A DNA stretch of 5,348 nucleotides from Candidatus Odyssella thessalonicensis (GCA_005240015.1 SBBV01000143.1:1-5348), one strand, 5' to 3'; shown: positions 1 through 5,348, numbered from the stretch's first letter. The notes: generated by a model from the letters alone, not told the origin. Numbers and translations are program-made.

Positions 1-494
1 GCTGCCAGTCCCGCCACGGTCGCCTGCGCGTCCATGCGCACGAGCACAAGCAACGGCGCGCCCGCCTCCTGCGGCGCAGCGAAACCGACGCTGTAAGCCG
101 CGCCCTCGCGCCGCCGGATCAGCACACCCGGTGAAACGGCAGCATCGCTCGGCGCGAGCGTGTCCGGCACGGTGCCGGCGCGGGCGAGCGGCGCCATGCC
201 GGCGTGGTAGACGCCGATCCCGACGACGCGCGTACCAGGCAGCGCCTGCTGCGCCGCCGCCTGGAACTCCAGGGTGGCCAGGGTTGGCGGCGCCGCGGCG
301 GTAAGGCCGCGGTAGAAGGCCAGCGCCTCGCTCTCGAGGCGCCCATAGGCCGCCTCTGACATTCGCTCGTGCAGCAGGCTCGCCCCGCCCAGGGCGAGGA
401 CAGCGATCGCCGCGAACGGCACGACCAGCGGTCGCACAAGCATGCGACCGCGCGCCGCGGCGGTGCCCCGCGTCAATACCTTCTCAACCATCAT
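1..494 (-). CDS. Membrane-anchored sensor-like protein, N-terminal part (partial)
   Basis: A minus-strand frame stays open from an ATG at 494 (a second in-frame ATG follows at 491) to the left edge, giving about 164 residues. The 3' end is outside the window. A short basic N-terminus (containing VRPL) leads into one hydrophobic segment at about residues 20-42 (VVPFAAIAVLALGGASLL). An alanine-rich soluble stretch follows, beginning HERMSEAAYGRLESEALAFY and including a VVGIGVYHAG strand-like segment. Inference: a single membrane anchor plus an extracytoplasmic sensing domain, as in many histidine kinases, GGDEF/EAL proteins or receptor cyclases. The output domain is not visible, so the family cannot be named. 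A GGGA lies 6 nt before the ATG at 491 and 3 nt before that at 494, so the second may be the true start. An in-frame stop lies further upstream. The gene is transcribed divergently from the operon at 629 and may share its control region. Confidence is good for a real gene and low for its function. Confidence 0.7.
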   Translation of the reverse strand, partial: MMVEKVLTRGTAAARGRMLVRPLVVPFAAIAVLALGGASLLHERMSEAAYGRLESEALAFYRGLTAAAPPTLATLEFQAAAQQALPGTRVVGIGVYHAGMAPLARAGTVPDTLAPSDAAVSPGVLIRRREGAAYSVGFAAPQEAGAPLLVLVRMDAQATVAGLA

Positions 495-497
495 TGT

Positions 498-514
498 TCC
501 CGATGTGTACGGGA
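498..514. repeat. Short inverted repeat in the leader of the minus-strand gene
   Basis: TCCCG and CGGGA are perfect 5-bp arms around a 7-nt centre (ATGTGTA), next to the start of the minus-strand gene and overlapping its presumed ribosome binding region. It could be an operator or a small hairpin affecting translation. Arms this short also occur by chance in GC-rich DNA, so support is weak. Confidence 0.2.
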
Positions 515-540
515 GACAATCCACTCCCCTGCGCACCAAC

Positions 541-572
541 TATGTTTTAACAAACATTAACGAATTGCTAAC
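541..572. promoter_or_regulatory. AT-rich divergent control region with TTAA/CTAA half-sites (CtrA-like box)
   Basis: This is the only clearly AT-rich block in the window and lies between two divergent genes. It contains TTAA at 547-550, TTAA at 557-560 and CTAAC at 568-572. The second and third are separated by exactly 7 nt (TTAA-N7-CTAA), one mismatch from the alphaproteobacterial CtrA consensus TTAA-N7-TTAA. The first pair is separated by 6 nt. Seen: the half-sites and the AT-rich composition. Known: the CtrA consensus in alphaproteobacteria. Inferred: binding of CtrA or a related response regulator. No convincing sigma-70 -35/-10 pair stands out, although the same AT-rich bases could include promoter elements for either gene. 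Confidence 0.4.
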
Positions 573-615
573 TCTATCTCCGGAAGATGGGCAGGTTCGT
601 GGGGCGGATACCCCA

Positions 616-624
616 GGGCGGGGA
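616..624 (+). promoter_or_regulatory. Ribosome binding site favouring the 629 start
   Basis: A purine-rich GGGCGGGGA ends 4 nt before the ATG at 629. The competing in-frame ATG at 587 has GGAAG directly abutting it with no spacer, which is poor geometry. This is why 629 is preferred as the start of the acetyltransferase. Confidence 0.4.
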
Positions 625-628
625 CATC

Positions 629-1225
629 ATGGAGGGCAATCGTCTCGCAGAGGCGACGGGCTTCGCGCCCGTATCGGGCGGCGGATTCACGCTGCGCCCG
701 CCGCACCTCGGCGATGTCGTGCCCTATACAACCTTCCTCGCCGATCCCGACGTGCGCGTTTGGCTCGACGACGTGGCGCAGCGGCCGATGTCCACGGGCC
801 GCGTCGAATCGCTGCTCCTGCGCGAGGGCTGGTGCCTGTGGTCGATCGAGGCGGGGGGTGCCTTCGTCGGCGTCACCAGCCTTTACGAGCCGGACCTGGC
901 ACGCGGCATGGCGCGCTACTCGATCGTGATCGGCGACAAGACGCGGTGGAATCGCGGCCTCGGCACCGCCGTGACCGGGAGCGTCCTCGCCCACGCGTTC
1001 ACCGAACTCGGATTGCGCAAAATCGTCTCGGACTACCTTGTGCCCAACATCGCCTCGGCGCGCATGCATGAGCGCTGCGGCTTCGTCGTCGAAGGCCGTT
1101 TCCGCGAGGACGCTTGGCGCCAGGGCCGCTGGGTCGACCGCATTTGGCTATCGATGCTGCGTTCCGATTGGGAGCGCCACAGCATGCGCGCCGCGAGCGC
1201 GCCGGCAGCAAGGGACCGGCCATGA
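629..1225 (+). CDS. GNAT family N-acetyltransferase (RimJ/RimL-like)
   Basis: Predicted cytoplasmic acetyl-CoA-dependent N-acyltransferase of 198 residues, a usual length for the RimJ/RimL-like branch. The N-terminal strand FTLRPPHLGDV (residues 20-30) matches the first strand and helix of this branch. GGAFVGVTSLYEPD (76-89) is the central beta hairpin. The acetyl-CoA pyrophosphate loop (motif A, R/Q-x-x-G-x-G/A) appears as RWNRGLGTA (106-114). NIASARMHERCGFVVEG (140-156) is the typical C-terminal motif B, in which Asn and the helix before GF complete the cofactor site. A basic and aromatic tail follows (WVDRIWLSML). An alternative ATG at 587 would add 14 residues with no visible domain. It is the first gene of the operon, and its TGA overlaps the next ATG (ATGA). 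The substrate cannot be read from sequence. Context suggests it acts on the operon's product, for example by N-acylating an amine exposed by decarboxylation, or that it gives self-protection. Family assignment is firm; role is inference. Confidence 0.9.
   Translation: MEGNRLAEATGFAPVSGGGFTLRPPHLGDVVPYTTFLADPDVRVWLDDVAQRPMSTGRVESLLLREGWCLWSIEAGGAFVGVTSLYEPDLARGMARYSIVIGDKTRWNRGLGTAVTGSVLAHAFTELGLRKIVSDYLVPNIASARMHERCGFVVEGRFREDAWRQGRWVDRIWLSMLRSDWERHSMRAASAPAARDRP
1210..1215 (+). promoter_or_regulatory. Ribosome binding site of the PqqD-like gene
   Basis: AAGGGA lies 6 nt before the ATG at 1222, inside the end of the acetyltransferase gene. It supports 1222 as the start of the PqqD-like gene rather than the longer in-frame opening from 1114, which would overlap the acetyltransferase heavily. 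Confidence 0.55.
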
Positions 1226-1500
1226 CCGCGCGGAAATATGCACTGAAGCCGTCCATCGTCATCGAGGGCTCGTCGGCCGAAGACGGCATCGTCGTTTTCG
1301 ATTCGCACTCGGCGGCCATGTTCTCGTGCAACGAATCGGGGCGGCTGCTGCTCGACCGGCTCCGCCAGCCGGCCACCCACGCCGAACTGGCCGAGGCGCT
1401 CGTCCGCGAATACGACGTGCATCCCAGGGCCGCCGAACGCGATGCCGGTCAATTCATCCGCTTCCTCAGCCTGGCGGACATGCTCGATGAGCACGCGTAA
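1222..1500 (+). CDS. PqqD family protein (RiPP recognition element-like)
   Basis: A 92-residue protein with the whole PqqD-type pattern. Residues 4-14 (RKYALKPSIVI) form the first strand. GIVVFDSHSAAMFSCNES (22-39) corresponds to the family's beta hairpin, usually of the form VLFD...YELNE. SGRLLLDRLRQPATHAEL (39-56) is the start of the winged-helix part. ALVREYDVHPRAAERDAGQF (59-78) with the final helix ending LADMLDEHA closes the fold. Known: PqqD binds the leader of PqqA, and its relatives (RRE domains) deliver peptide substrates to RiPP-modifying enzymes. Inferred: it presents a peptide, or a peptide-like scaffold, to the ATP-grasp protein or decarboxylase encoded downstream. No PQQ genes are visible. 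It overlaps the acetyltransferase gene by 4 nt and the ATP-grasp gene by 14 nt, implying coupled and perhaps stoichiometric synthesis. A stand-alone regulatory or structural role not involving RiPPs cannot be excluded. Confidence 0.82.
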   Translation: MTARKYALKPSIVIEGSSAEDGIVVFDSHSAAMFSCNESGRLLLDRLRQPATHAELAEALVREYDVHPRAAERDAGQFIRFLSLADMLDEHA

Positions 1501-3628
1501 GCTCCGCATCGCTCTCACGGGTTTCGATGGGCTCGAAAACCCGCACCCGGGCGCCGCGGTCGCGGCGAGCCTGCGGGCTGCGCGCGGCGACGGCATTGCC
1601 ATCGCGGCGCTCGGCTACGGGCCCTACATGACGGGCGCGTGGCAGCCCGGCCTCGCCGAAACGCTGCACGTGATTCCGCCGCTGTCCGCTGGTGATGACG
1701 CGGTGCTGGAGCGGCTGCTCGGGATTCATCGGCGAGCGCCGATCGACGCGCTCATCCCGTGCCTCGATCTCGAAGTCCCGGTTGTCGCGCGCCTCAACGA
1801 GGCGCTGGCGCGAGCCGGCATCCGCACGCTGGTGCCCGCGGCGGAGAAGATCGCCGCAACGTCCAAGCTCACCCTCGCGAAGCTCTGCCACAAGCACGGC
1901 TTCCCGGCGCCGCGCACCATCCATGTGGCCGCTCTTGCCGATCTGCCGCTGCACGCCGACCAGTTCGGCTATCCGTTCATGATCAAGGGCACCGTGGCGG
2001 GCGCCAAGCGCGTGTACAGCCGCGCCGAGGCGATGCTCGAGGGCCGCAAGCTCAATGAGGAATGGGGCAGCGGGGTCCTGCTCCAGGAGCCGATCGGCGG
2101 CGACGAGTTCGTGGTCGCCATGCTCGCAGGCCGCGACGGCGGATGCCGCGGCGCCGTCGCCATGCGCAAGCTCGGCATCAACGAACGCGGCAAGGCCGTT
2201 GTCGGTGCCGTGGTCGACGACCCCGAGCTCATGGCCCACGCGCAGGCGATTCTGGCCGCCCTCGACTGGCGCGGGCCGCTCGAGCTCGAATTCATCCGTG
2301 TGCCGAAGACCAAGCGAATCTACCTGCTGGAAGTGAATTGCCGCTTCCCGTCCTGGATCGGGCTCTCGGCCTGGGCGGGACTGAATCTGCCGGCGATGCT
2401 GCTCGACGAGATGCTCGGCACGCCCGCCACGGCGCCGCCGCGCGCTGCGCCGGGAGCCACCTTCGTGCGGGACGTGGCCGAAACCGCGATCGCATCGTCC
2501 GCGGTGCTGCGCCTCGGACGGCGCGGCGACCTGCTCGCGAATGGCTACGCGATCAAACCCGAGCGCCGGCGCAGCGACGGAGGGGTGCGCGTCGCCATCA
2601 CGGGCATCAGCACGTTCGACGTGATCAACGCCGGCTTGGGCGTGGCCCGCGCGCTGAACCATGCCGACGGCGTTGCCTCGCTCATCGGGCTCGGCTACGG
2701 CCCCTACGACTCGGGGATGTATCGCGGCGCCCTCTTCGATGCGACGTACCGCGCCTCGCCGATCGGCGATGCCGATGCCCTGTTTCAGCGCCTCGACGAG
2801 ATCCGGCGGCGGACGCCGTTCGACGTCGTCATCCCGTGCCTGGACGGCGAGATCCCGAGCTTCATCGCGAACCGCGAGCGGCTGGCCGCGCTCGGCGTGC
2901 GCACGCTGCTGCCCGATCTCCCAGCGTTCGAGGCGCGCACGAAGCTCAACCTCTTTACTCGCACCAATCGGCGCGATTGGGGCGGGTTCATCATTCCCGA
3001 CACGCGGCGAGTCGCCGACGCGGCCGCGCTCGATTCGGCCATCGCCGATCTCGGCCTGCCGGTCGTCCTCAAGGGCGCCATCTCGCTTGCGCTGCGCGCC
3101 GACACGATCGAGGAGGCCCAAGCGGCCTTTGCGCAGCTCAGGCAGAAGGGCGAGGCCGAGGCCCTGGTGCAGCCATTTCTCGTCGGTCAGCGCTTCGCCG
3201 TGGCCGCGGTCGCCGACCGCGCGCGGCGAGTCCACGCACCCTTCACCATCAAGAAGCTGCGCATTTGCAGCCGTGGCAGCACCTGGTCGGCGGTGCGCGC
3301 CGTTCAGCCGGCGCTGGAGGCCGCATTCGCCGAGTTTCTCGAGTCCATCGGCTGGGTCGGGCCCGTGGAGGGAGAATTCATCCGCGAGGACGAAACCGAC
3401 CGCTTTCATCTGATCGAGGTAAATCCAAGGATGACGGGCTGGATCGCGTTCGCGGCCTATTGCGGGGTCAATCATCCCGCGCTGGTCGCCGACCTCGCCC
3501 TCGGCCGCCCGCCCCGCGTCGGCGCCGGCCGCTCGGATCTCGTTTTCATGCGCAGCTGCGAGGACGTGCCGGTAAGCCCGACCGCCTTCGCCGCTGTCAC
3601 GGTCAAGGGACAGCTTCACTATGGCTGA
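1487..3628 (+). CDS. Tandem double ATP-grasp ligase
   Basis: A 713-residue cytoplasmic protein made of two homologous halves, each a Rossmann-like pre-ATP-grasp domain plus an ATP-grasp domain. ATP-grasp ligases use ATP to form an acyl phosphate that an amine or similar nucleophile attacks. Half A: LRIALTGFDG (6-15), ALGYGPYMTG (41-50), IPCLD (90-94), ATP-binding Lys167 in FMIKGT, LLQEPIGGDEF (198-208), LELEF (265-269) and the metal/ATP motif EVNCR (282-286). Half B: VRVAITG (367-373), GLGYGPYDSG (401-410), IPCLDGE (449-455), Lys529 in VVLKGA, VQPF (561-564), VEGEF (627-631) and EVNPR (644-648). Both halves therefore keep the E-x-N-x-R signature and may both be active, as in the two-step carbamoyl phosphate synthetase large subunit, although this is not CarB. 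Half B has a less glycine-rich loop after its Lys and Gln562 where half A has Glu201. The ATG at 1487 is preferred over 1442 because the 15 extra residues look unlike a domain and would overlap the PqqD-like gene further. GGCGGA precedes it by 8 nt. Substrates are unknown; peptide or amide bond formation is inference. Confidence 0.88.
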   Translation: MSTRKLRIALTGFDGLENPHPGAAVAASLRAARGDGIAIAALGYGPYMTGAWQPGLAETLHVIPPLSAGDDAVLERLLGIHRRAPIDALIPCLDLEVPVVARLNEALARAGIRTLVPAAEKIAATSKLTLAKLCHKHGFPAPRTIHVAALADLPLHADQFGYPFMIKGTVAGAKRVYSRAEAMLEGRKLNEEWGSGVLLQEPIGGDEFVVAMLAGRDGGCRGAVAMRKLGINERGKAVVGAVVDDPELMAHAQAILAALDWRGPLELEFIRVPKTKRIYLLEVNCRFPSWIGLSAWAGLNLPAMLLDEMLGTPATAPPRAAPGATFVRDVAETAIASSAVLRLGRRGDLLANGYAIKPERRRSDGGVRVAITGISTFDVINAGLGVARALNHADGVASLIGLGYGPYDSGMYRGALFDATYRASPIGDADALFQRLDEIRRRTPFDVVIPCLDGEIPSFIANRERLAALGVRTLLPDLPAFEARTKLNLFTRTNRRDWGGFIIPDTRRVADAAALDSAIADLGLPVVLKGAISLALRADTIEEAQAAFAQLRQKGEAEALVQPFLVGQRFAVAAVADRARRVHAPFTIKKLRICSRGSTWSAVRAVQPALEAAFAEFLESIGWVGPVEGEFIREDETDRFHLIEVNPRMTGWIAFAAYCGVNHPALVADLALGRPPRVGAGRSDLVFMRSCEDVPVSPTAFAAVTVKGQLHYG
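1502..3556 (+). repeat. Internal tandem duplication inside the ATP-grasp gene
   Basis: Protein residues about 6-320 and 367-690 align at a near-constant offset of 359-362 residues. Matching landmarks are ALTG/AITG, LGYGPY/LGYGPY, IPCLD/IPCLD, IKGT/LKGA and EVNCR/EVNPR. At the DNA level only short blocks remain near-identical (around 1611-1627 and 2691-2707, and around 1755 and 2832). The duplication is therefore old, and both copies have diverged under selection to keep their motifs. Confidence 0.85.
3605..3610 (+). promoter_or_regulatory. Ribosome binding site of the decarboxylase gene
   Basis: AAGGGA lies 10 nt before the ATG at 3621, within the last codons of the ATP-grasp gene. The spacing is slightly long, but there is no competing in-frame start nearby, so it supports 3621. 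Confidence 0.4.
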
Positions 3629-4994
3629 TCGTCGCCGGCTCTACACACCGCCCCAACTCGTCCCGCTGACCTACGTCTCGGTCACGAAGCATGTCGTGCG
3701 CGACATCGGCACGGATCACGGGTACAGCGCCGACCTCAACGCCGACGCGCTGCTGGCGAAGTTCGGTTCTCCCTTGTTCGTCGTTTCCGAGCACACTCTG
3801 CGCGAGCGGTTTCGCAGCTTCCTCGACGCCTTTTCCGACGCCGGCATCGATACGCGCGTCGCTTACTCGTACAAGACCAACTATCTCACGGCGATCTGCG
3901 CGATCCTGCACCAGGAGGGCGCCTGGGCGGAGGTCGTCTCGGGCGTGGAGATGGCGCTGGCCGAGCATCTGCACGTCCCCGGCGGACACATCCTGTTTAA
4001 CGGTCCCTTGAAGCGGCGCGGTGAGCTCGAGCGGGCCTTTGCGCTCGGCGCCACCGTCAACATCGACAACTTCGACGAACTCGCTCTCGTCGAGCAGGTC
4101 GTGAGCGGCCTGGATCGGCCGACCAAGGTCGGGCTCCGGATCAACTTCCGGGAAGGCGCCAATCCGTGGACGAAGTTCGGCTTCAACTACGAGGACGGCG
4201 CGGCCGACGAGGCGCTGCGGCGGATCGCCGAGCATCCTTTGCTCGACCTCGATCTCGTGCACAATCATTGCGGCACGTTCATGCTGCGCCACGCGATCTA
4301 TGGGCGCTCGACCGATGTGCTCATCGACCTGGCGCGACGCGCGCGCGCGCTCGGATTGACGCCGACCAAGATCGATATCGGGGGCGGTTTTCCCTCGAGC
4401 AACCGCTTGAAGCCGGAATACGACTTCCCCGGCGGCACCAATTGGCACGACGACATGTACCTGCCCTATGCCGAGGCGGTGCTGTCGCGCCTGGCCAAGG
4501 CCAAGGATGCGTTCGGCGGACAGCCGATGCTGATCCTCGAGCCGGGGCGCGCGGTGGTCGACGCCGCGGTGCAGCTGTTGTCGACCGTGGTGTCGGTCAA
4601 GCAGATCGCGGGGCGCGGGCGGGCCGTCGTGATCGACGCCGGCGTCAATCTGCTCCCGACCGCGTATTGGTACGACCACGCGGTAGTACCCGCGGCGGCC
4701 GACCAGCGGCACGATCCGGCGACCGATGTCGTCGACGTCTATGGGCCGCTCTGCATGCAGATCGACGTGGTTCGCGAGCACGTGCGCCTGCCCGCAGCCA
4801 AGGTGGGCCAGTCGGTGGTGATCGCCAACGTCGGCGCCTACTGCCACAGCCAATCCATGCAATTCATCCAGTGCCGCCCGGCGACGGTCCTGATCGGAGC
4901 GGACGGGCCCGAGCTCATTCAGCGGGCCGAAGTTTGGCGCGATTTCTTCGCCCGCGACGTCGTCCCCGAACGGCTCCTCGCCCATGAGCGCTGA
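3621..4994 (+). CDS. PLP-dependent decarboxylase, group IV (alanine racemase-fold), non-LysA-like
   Basis: A 457-residue fold-type III enzyme: a TIM barrel followed by a C-terminal beta domain, the architecture of diaminopimelate, arginine and ornithine decarboxylases. It is slightly longer than typical LysA because of an N-terminal extension of about 25 residues. Motifs: Schiff-base Lys85 in AYSYKTN; the PLP-stacking His region HNHCGT (214-219, usually HxHIGS); glycine loop DIGGGFP (252-258) for the phosphate; EPGR (307-310); VYGPLCMQID (373-382) with catalytic Cys378; and GAYCHSQSM (405-413) with Tyr407. The enzyme should decarboxylate the alpha carbon of an amino acid or aminoacyl group, releasing CO2 and leaving an amine. 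It departs from diaminopimelate decarboxylases: CES-x-D is CMQID, the Arg of the RPxLY segment is replaced (LLPTAYW, 344-350), and the terminal NYN-type motif is QFIQ. A different substrate is therefore likely. It overlaps the ATP-grasp gene by 8 nt and the transporter gene by 11 nt. The partner ATP-grasp recalls BtrJ/BtrK, where a ligated glutamyl group is decarboxylated; this is only an analogy. Confidence 0.9.
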   Translation: MADRRRLYTPPQLVPLTYVSVTKHVVRDIGTDHGYSADLNADALLAKFGSPLFVVSEHTLRERFRSFLDAFSDAGIDTRVAYSYKTNYLTAICAILHQEGAWAEVVSGVEMALAEHLHVPGGHILFNGPLKRRGELERAFALGATVNIDNFDELALVEQVVSGLDRPTKVGLRINFREGANPWTKFGFNYEDGAADEALRRIAEHPLLDLDLVHNHCGTFMLRHAIYGRSTDVLIDLARRARALGLTPTKIDIGGGFPSSNRLKPEYDFPGGTNWHDDMYLPYAEAVLSRLAKAKDAFGGQPMLILEPGRAVVDAAVQLLSTVVSVKQIAGRGRAVVIDAGVNLLPTAYWYDHAVVPAAADQRHDPATDVVDVYGPLCMQIDVVREHVRLPAAKVGQSVVIANVGAYCHSQSMQFIQCRPATVLIGADGPELIQRAEVWRDFFARDVVPERLLAHER

Positions 4995-5348
4995 CGCGCG
5001 GCTTTGGCTGCGAACGATCGTAAAGGGCGTCGGCCAGATCGCGTTTTGCGATCGCATCGGCCAGGGCGGACTCGTCCTCGCTGCCATCGCGACCTTGTCG
5101 CTGCCCGCCGCCGGCCTTGCGCTCGGCGGCGCGATCTTGGGCACACTTGCCGGCCGCATCCTGAAGTCCCGACCGGAGAGCGAGTGGCGCGAGGGCCTTT
5201 GCGGCGTCAATCCCGCGATCGCCGGCCTGTTCGCCGCGTGGCTCTTCCGCGCCGATGCCGAGGGGCTGGCCTCCGCGCTGGCGCTCGTCGCCGCCGCGAT
5301 CGCGATCGACGCACTCATGCGTCCGGTGTTTCGCCGGATCCTCCTGCC
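4984..5348 (+). CDS. Urea transporter family protein, N-terminal part (partial)
   Basis: About 121 residues are visible and the 3' end is outside the window. The start resembles bacterial urea channels: LRTIVKGVGQIAFCDRIGQGG (9-29) matches the family's opening L-R-G-x-G-Q-V-x-F-x-x-N-P-x-x-G pattern. A glycine/alanine-rich hydrophobic pair follows (about 27-60, including GGAILGTLAGRIL). LCGVNPAIAGL (72-82) matches the conserved Y-G-x-N-x-x-L-x-G segment that precedes the pore-lining half helix. Another membrane segment is at about 94-113. Known: UT-family proteins are trimeric channels passing urea and close analogues down a gradient across the inner membrane. The ATG at 4984 overlaps the decarboxylase stop by 11 nt, and only a weak purine stretch precedes it, so translation is probably coupled. 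Differences from the consensus (NP replaced by RI at 24-25) may mean altered selectivity. Inference: it moves a urea-like or amide substrate or product of the operon. Family call is good; substrate is uncertain. Confidence 0.82.
   Translation, partial: MSADARLWLRTIVKGVGQIAFCDRIGQGGLVLAAIATLSLPAAGLALGGAILGTLAGRILKSRPESEWREGLCGVNPAIAGLFAAWLFRADAEGLASALALVAAAIAIDALMRPVFRRILL

Noticed and set aside
119..439. A 106-codon minus-strand frame over the left-edge gene
   Set aside because: Its translation is a Ser/Arg-rich shifted frame. The neighbouring minus-strand frame starting at 494 gives a basic N-terminus, a membrane segment and a normal soluble domain, and stays open to the edge.
611..623. CCCC...GGGG potential hairpin just before the acetyltransferase start
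   Set aside because: Four-base arms in GC-rich DNA are expected by chance, there is no T-tract, and the right arm is better explained as the ribosome binding site.
442..1071. A 209-codon plus-strand frame across the intergenic region and acetyltransferase
   Set aside because: It runs through the AT-rich control region and a shifted frame of the GNAT gene, with no conserved motif.
1222..1500. Genuine PqqD of a PQQ cofactor pathway
   Set aside because: No pqqA, B, C or E gene lies in the window, and the neighbours are ATP-grasp and decarboxylase genes. The fold is PqqD-like but the pathway is probably different.
1466..3619. A 717-codon open frame on the minus strand opposite the whole ATP-grasp gene
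   Set aside because: The translation is rich in Arg, Asp, Glu, His and Gly with no domain motif. Long antisense openings are expected when the sense gene uses GC at third positions, and the sense strand has clear ATP-grasp motifs.
1487..3628. Carbamoyl phosphate synthetase large subunit (CarB)
   Set aside because: The double architecture is similar, but the chain is much shorter than the usual ~1070 residues, lacks the C-terminal allosteric domain and has no glutaminase subunit gene beside it.
2062..3669. A 535-codon plus-strand frame inside the ATP-grasp gene
   Set aside because: It is out of frame with the motif-bearing protein, and the product is an arginine-rich, low-complexity sequence typical of a shifted frame in GC-rich DNA.
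3603..5318. A 571-codon open frame on the minus strand opposite the decarboxylase and transporter genes
   Set aside because: It spans two well-supported plus-strand genes with recognisable motifs, and its translation shows no family features. It is a composition artefact.
1..5348. tRNA genes, CRISPR arrays, insertion sequences or attachment sites
   Set aside because: No regularly spaced repeats, cloverleaf-like segments, transposase motifs or terminal inverted repeats were seen on either strand by eye.

Overview
The window is GC-rich DNA from a bacterium. The GC-rich third codon positions, the tightly overlapping genes and a TTAA-type motif resembling a CtrA box in the only AT-rich stretch all suggest an alphaproteobacterium. 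The genus cannot be read from the sequence, and this placement is inference.

Layout: the left edge (1-494, minus strand) carries the N-terminal part of a membrane-anchored protein with one clear transmembrane segment followed by a probable extracytoplasmic sensor-like domain. Its 3' part lies outside the window. A divergent intergenic region (495-628) holds an AT-rich block with repeated TTAA/CTAA half-sites. From 629 to the right edge, five plus-strand genes run without a gap: a GNAT N-acetyltransferase (629-1225), a small PqqD-like protein with a RiPP-recognition-element type fold (1222-1500), a 713-residue protein with two tandem ATP-grasp modules (1487-3628), a fold-type III PLP-dependent amino acid decarboxylase (3621-4994), and the N-terminal part of a urea-transporter family membrane protein (4984 to beyond 5348). 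All four junctions overlap, by 4, 14, 8 and 11 nt, so this is almost certainly one translationally coupled operon.

How the genes may work together (inference): the set combines a peptide-binding module (PqqD-like), two ATP-dependent carboxylate-amine ligase modules, an amino acid decarboxylase, an acyltransferase and a channel for small urea-like or amide molecules. That is a plausible toolkit for building a small amino-acid-derived metabolite, possibly on a peptide or carrier scaffold, then decarboxylating, acylating and moving it across the membrane. No PQQ biosynthesis genes, radical SAM enzyme or precursor peptide are visible here. The decarboxylase lacks several residues expected of a diaminopimelate decarboxylase, so it is unlikely to be housekeeping LysA. 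I do not recognise the five-gene combination as a named pathway, and it is the main point of interest in the window.
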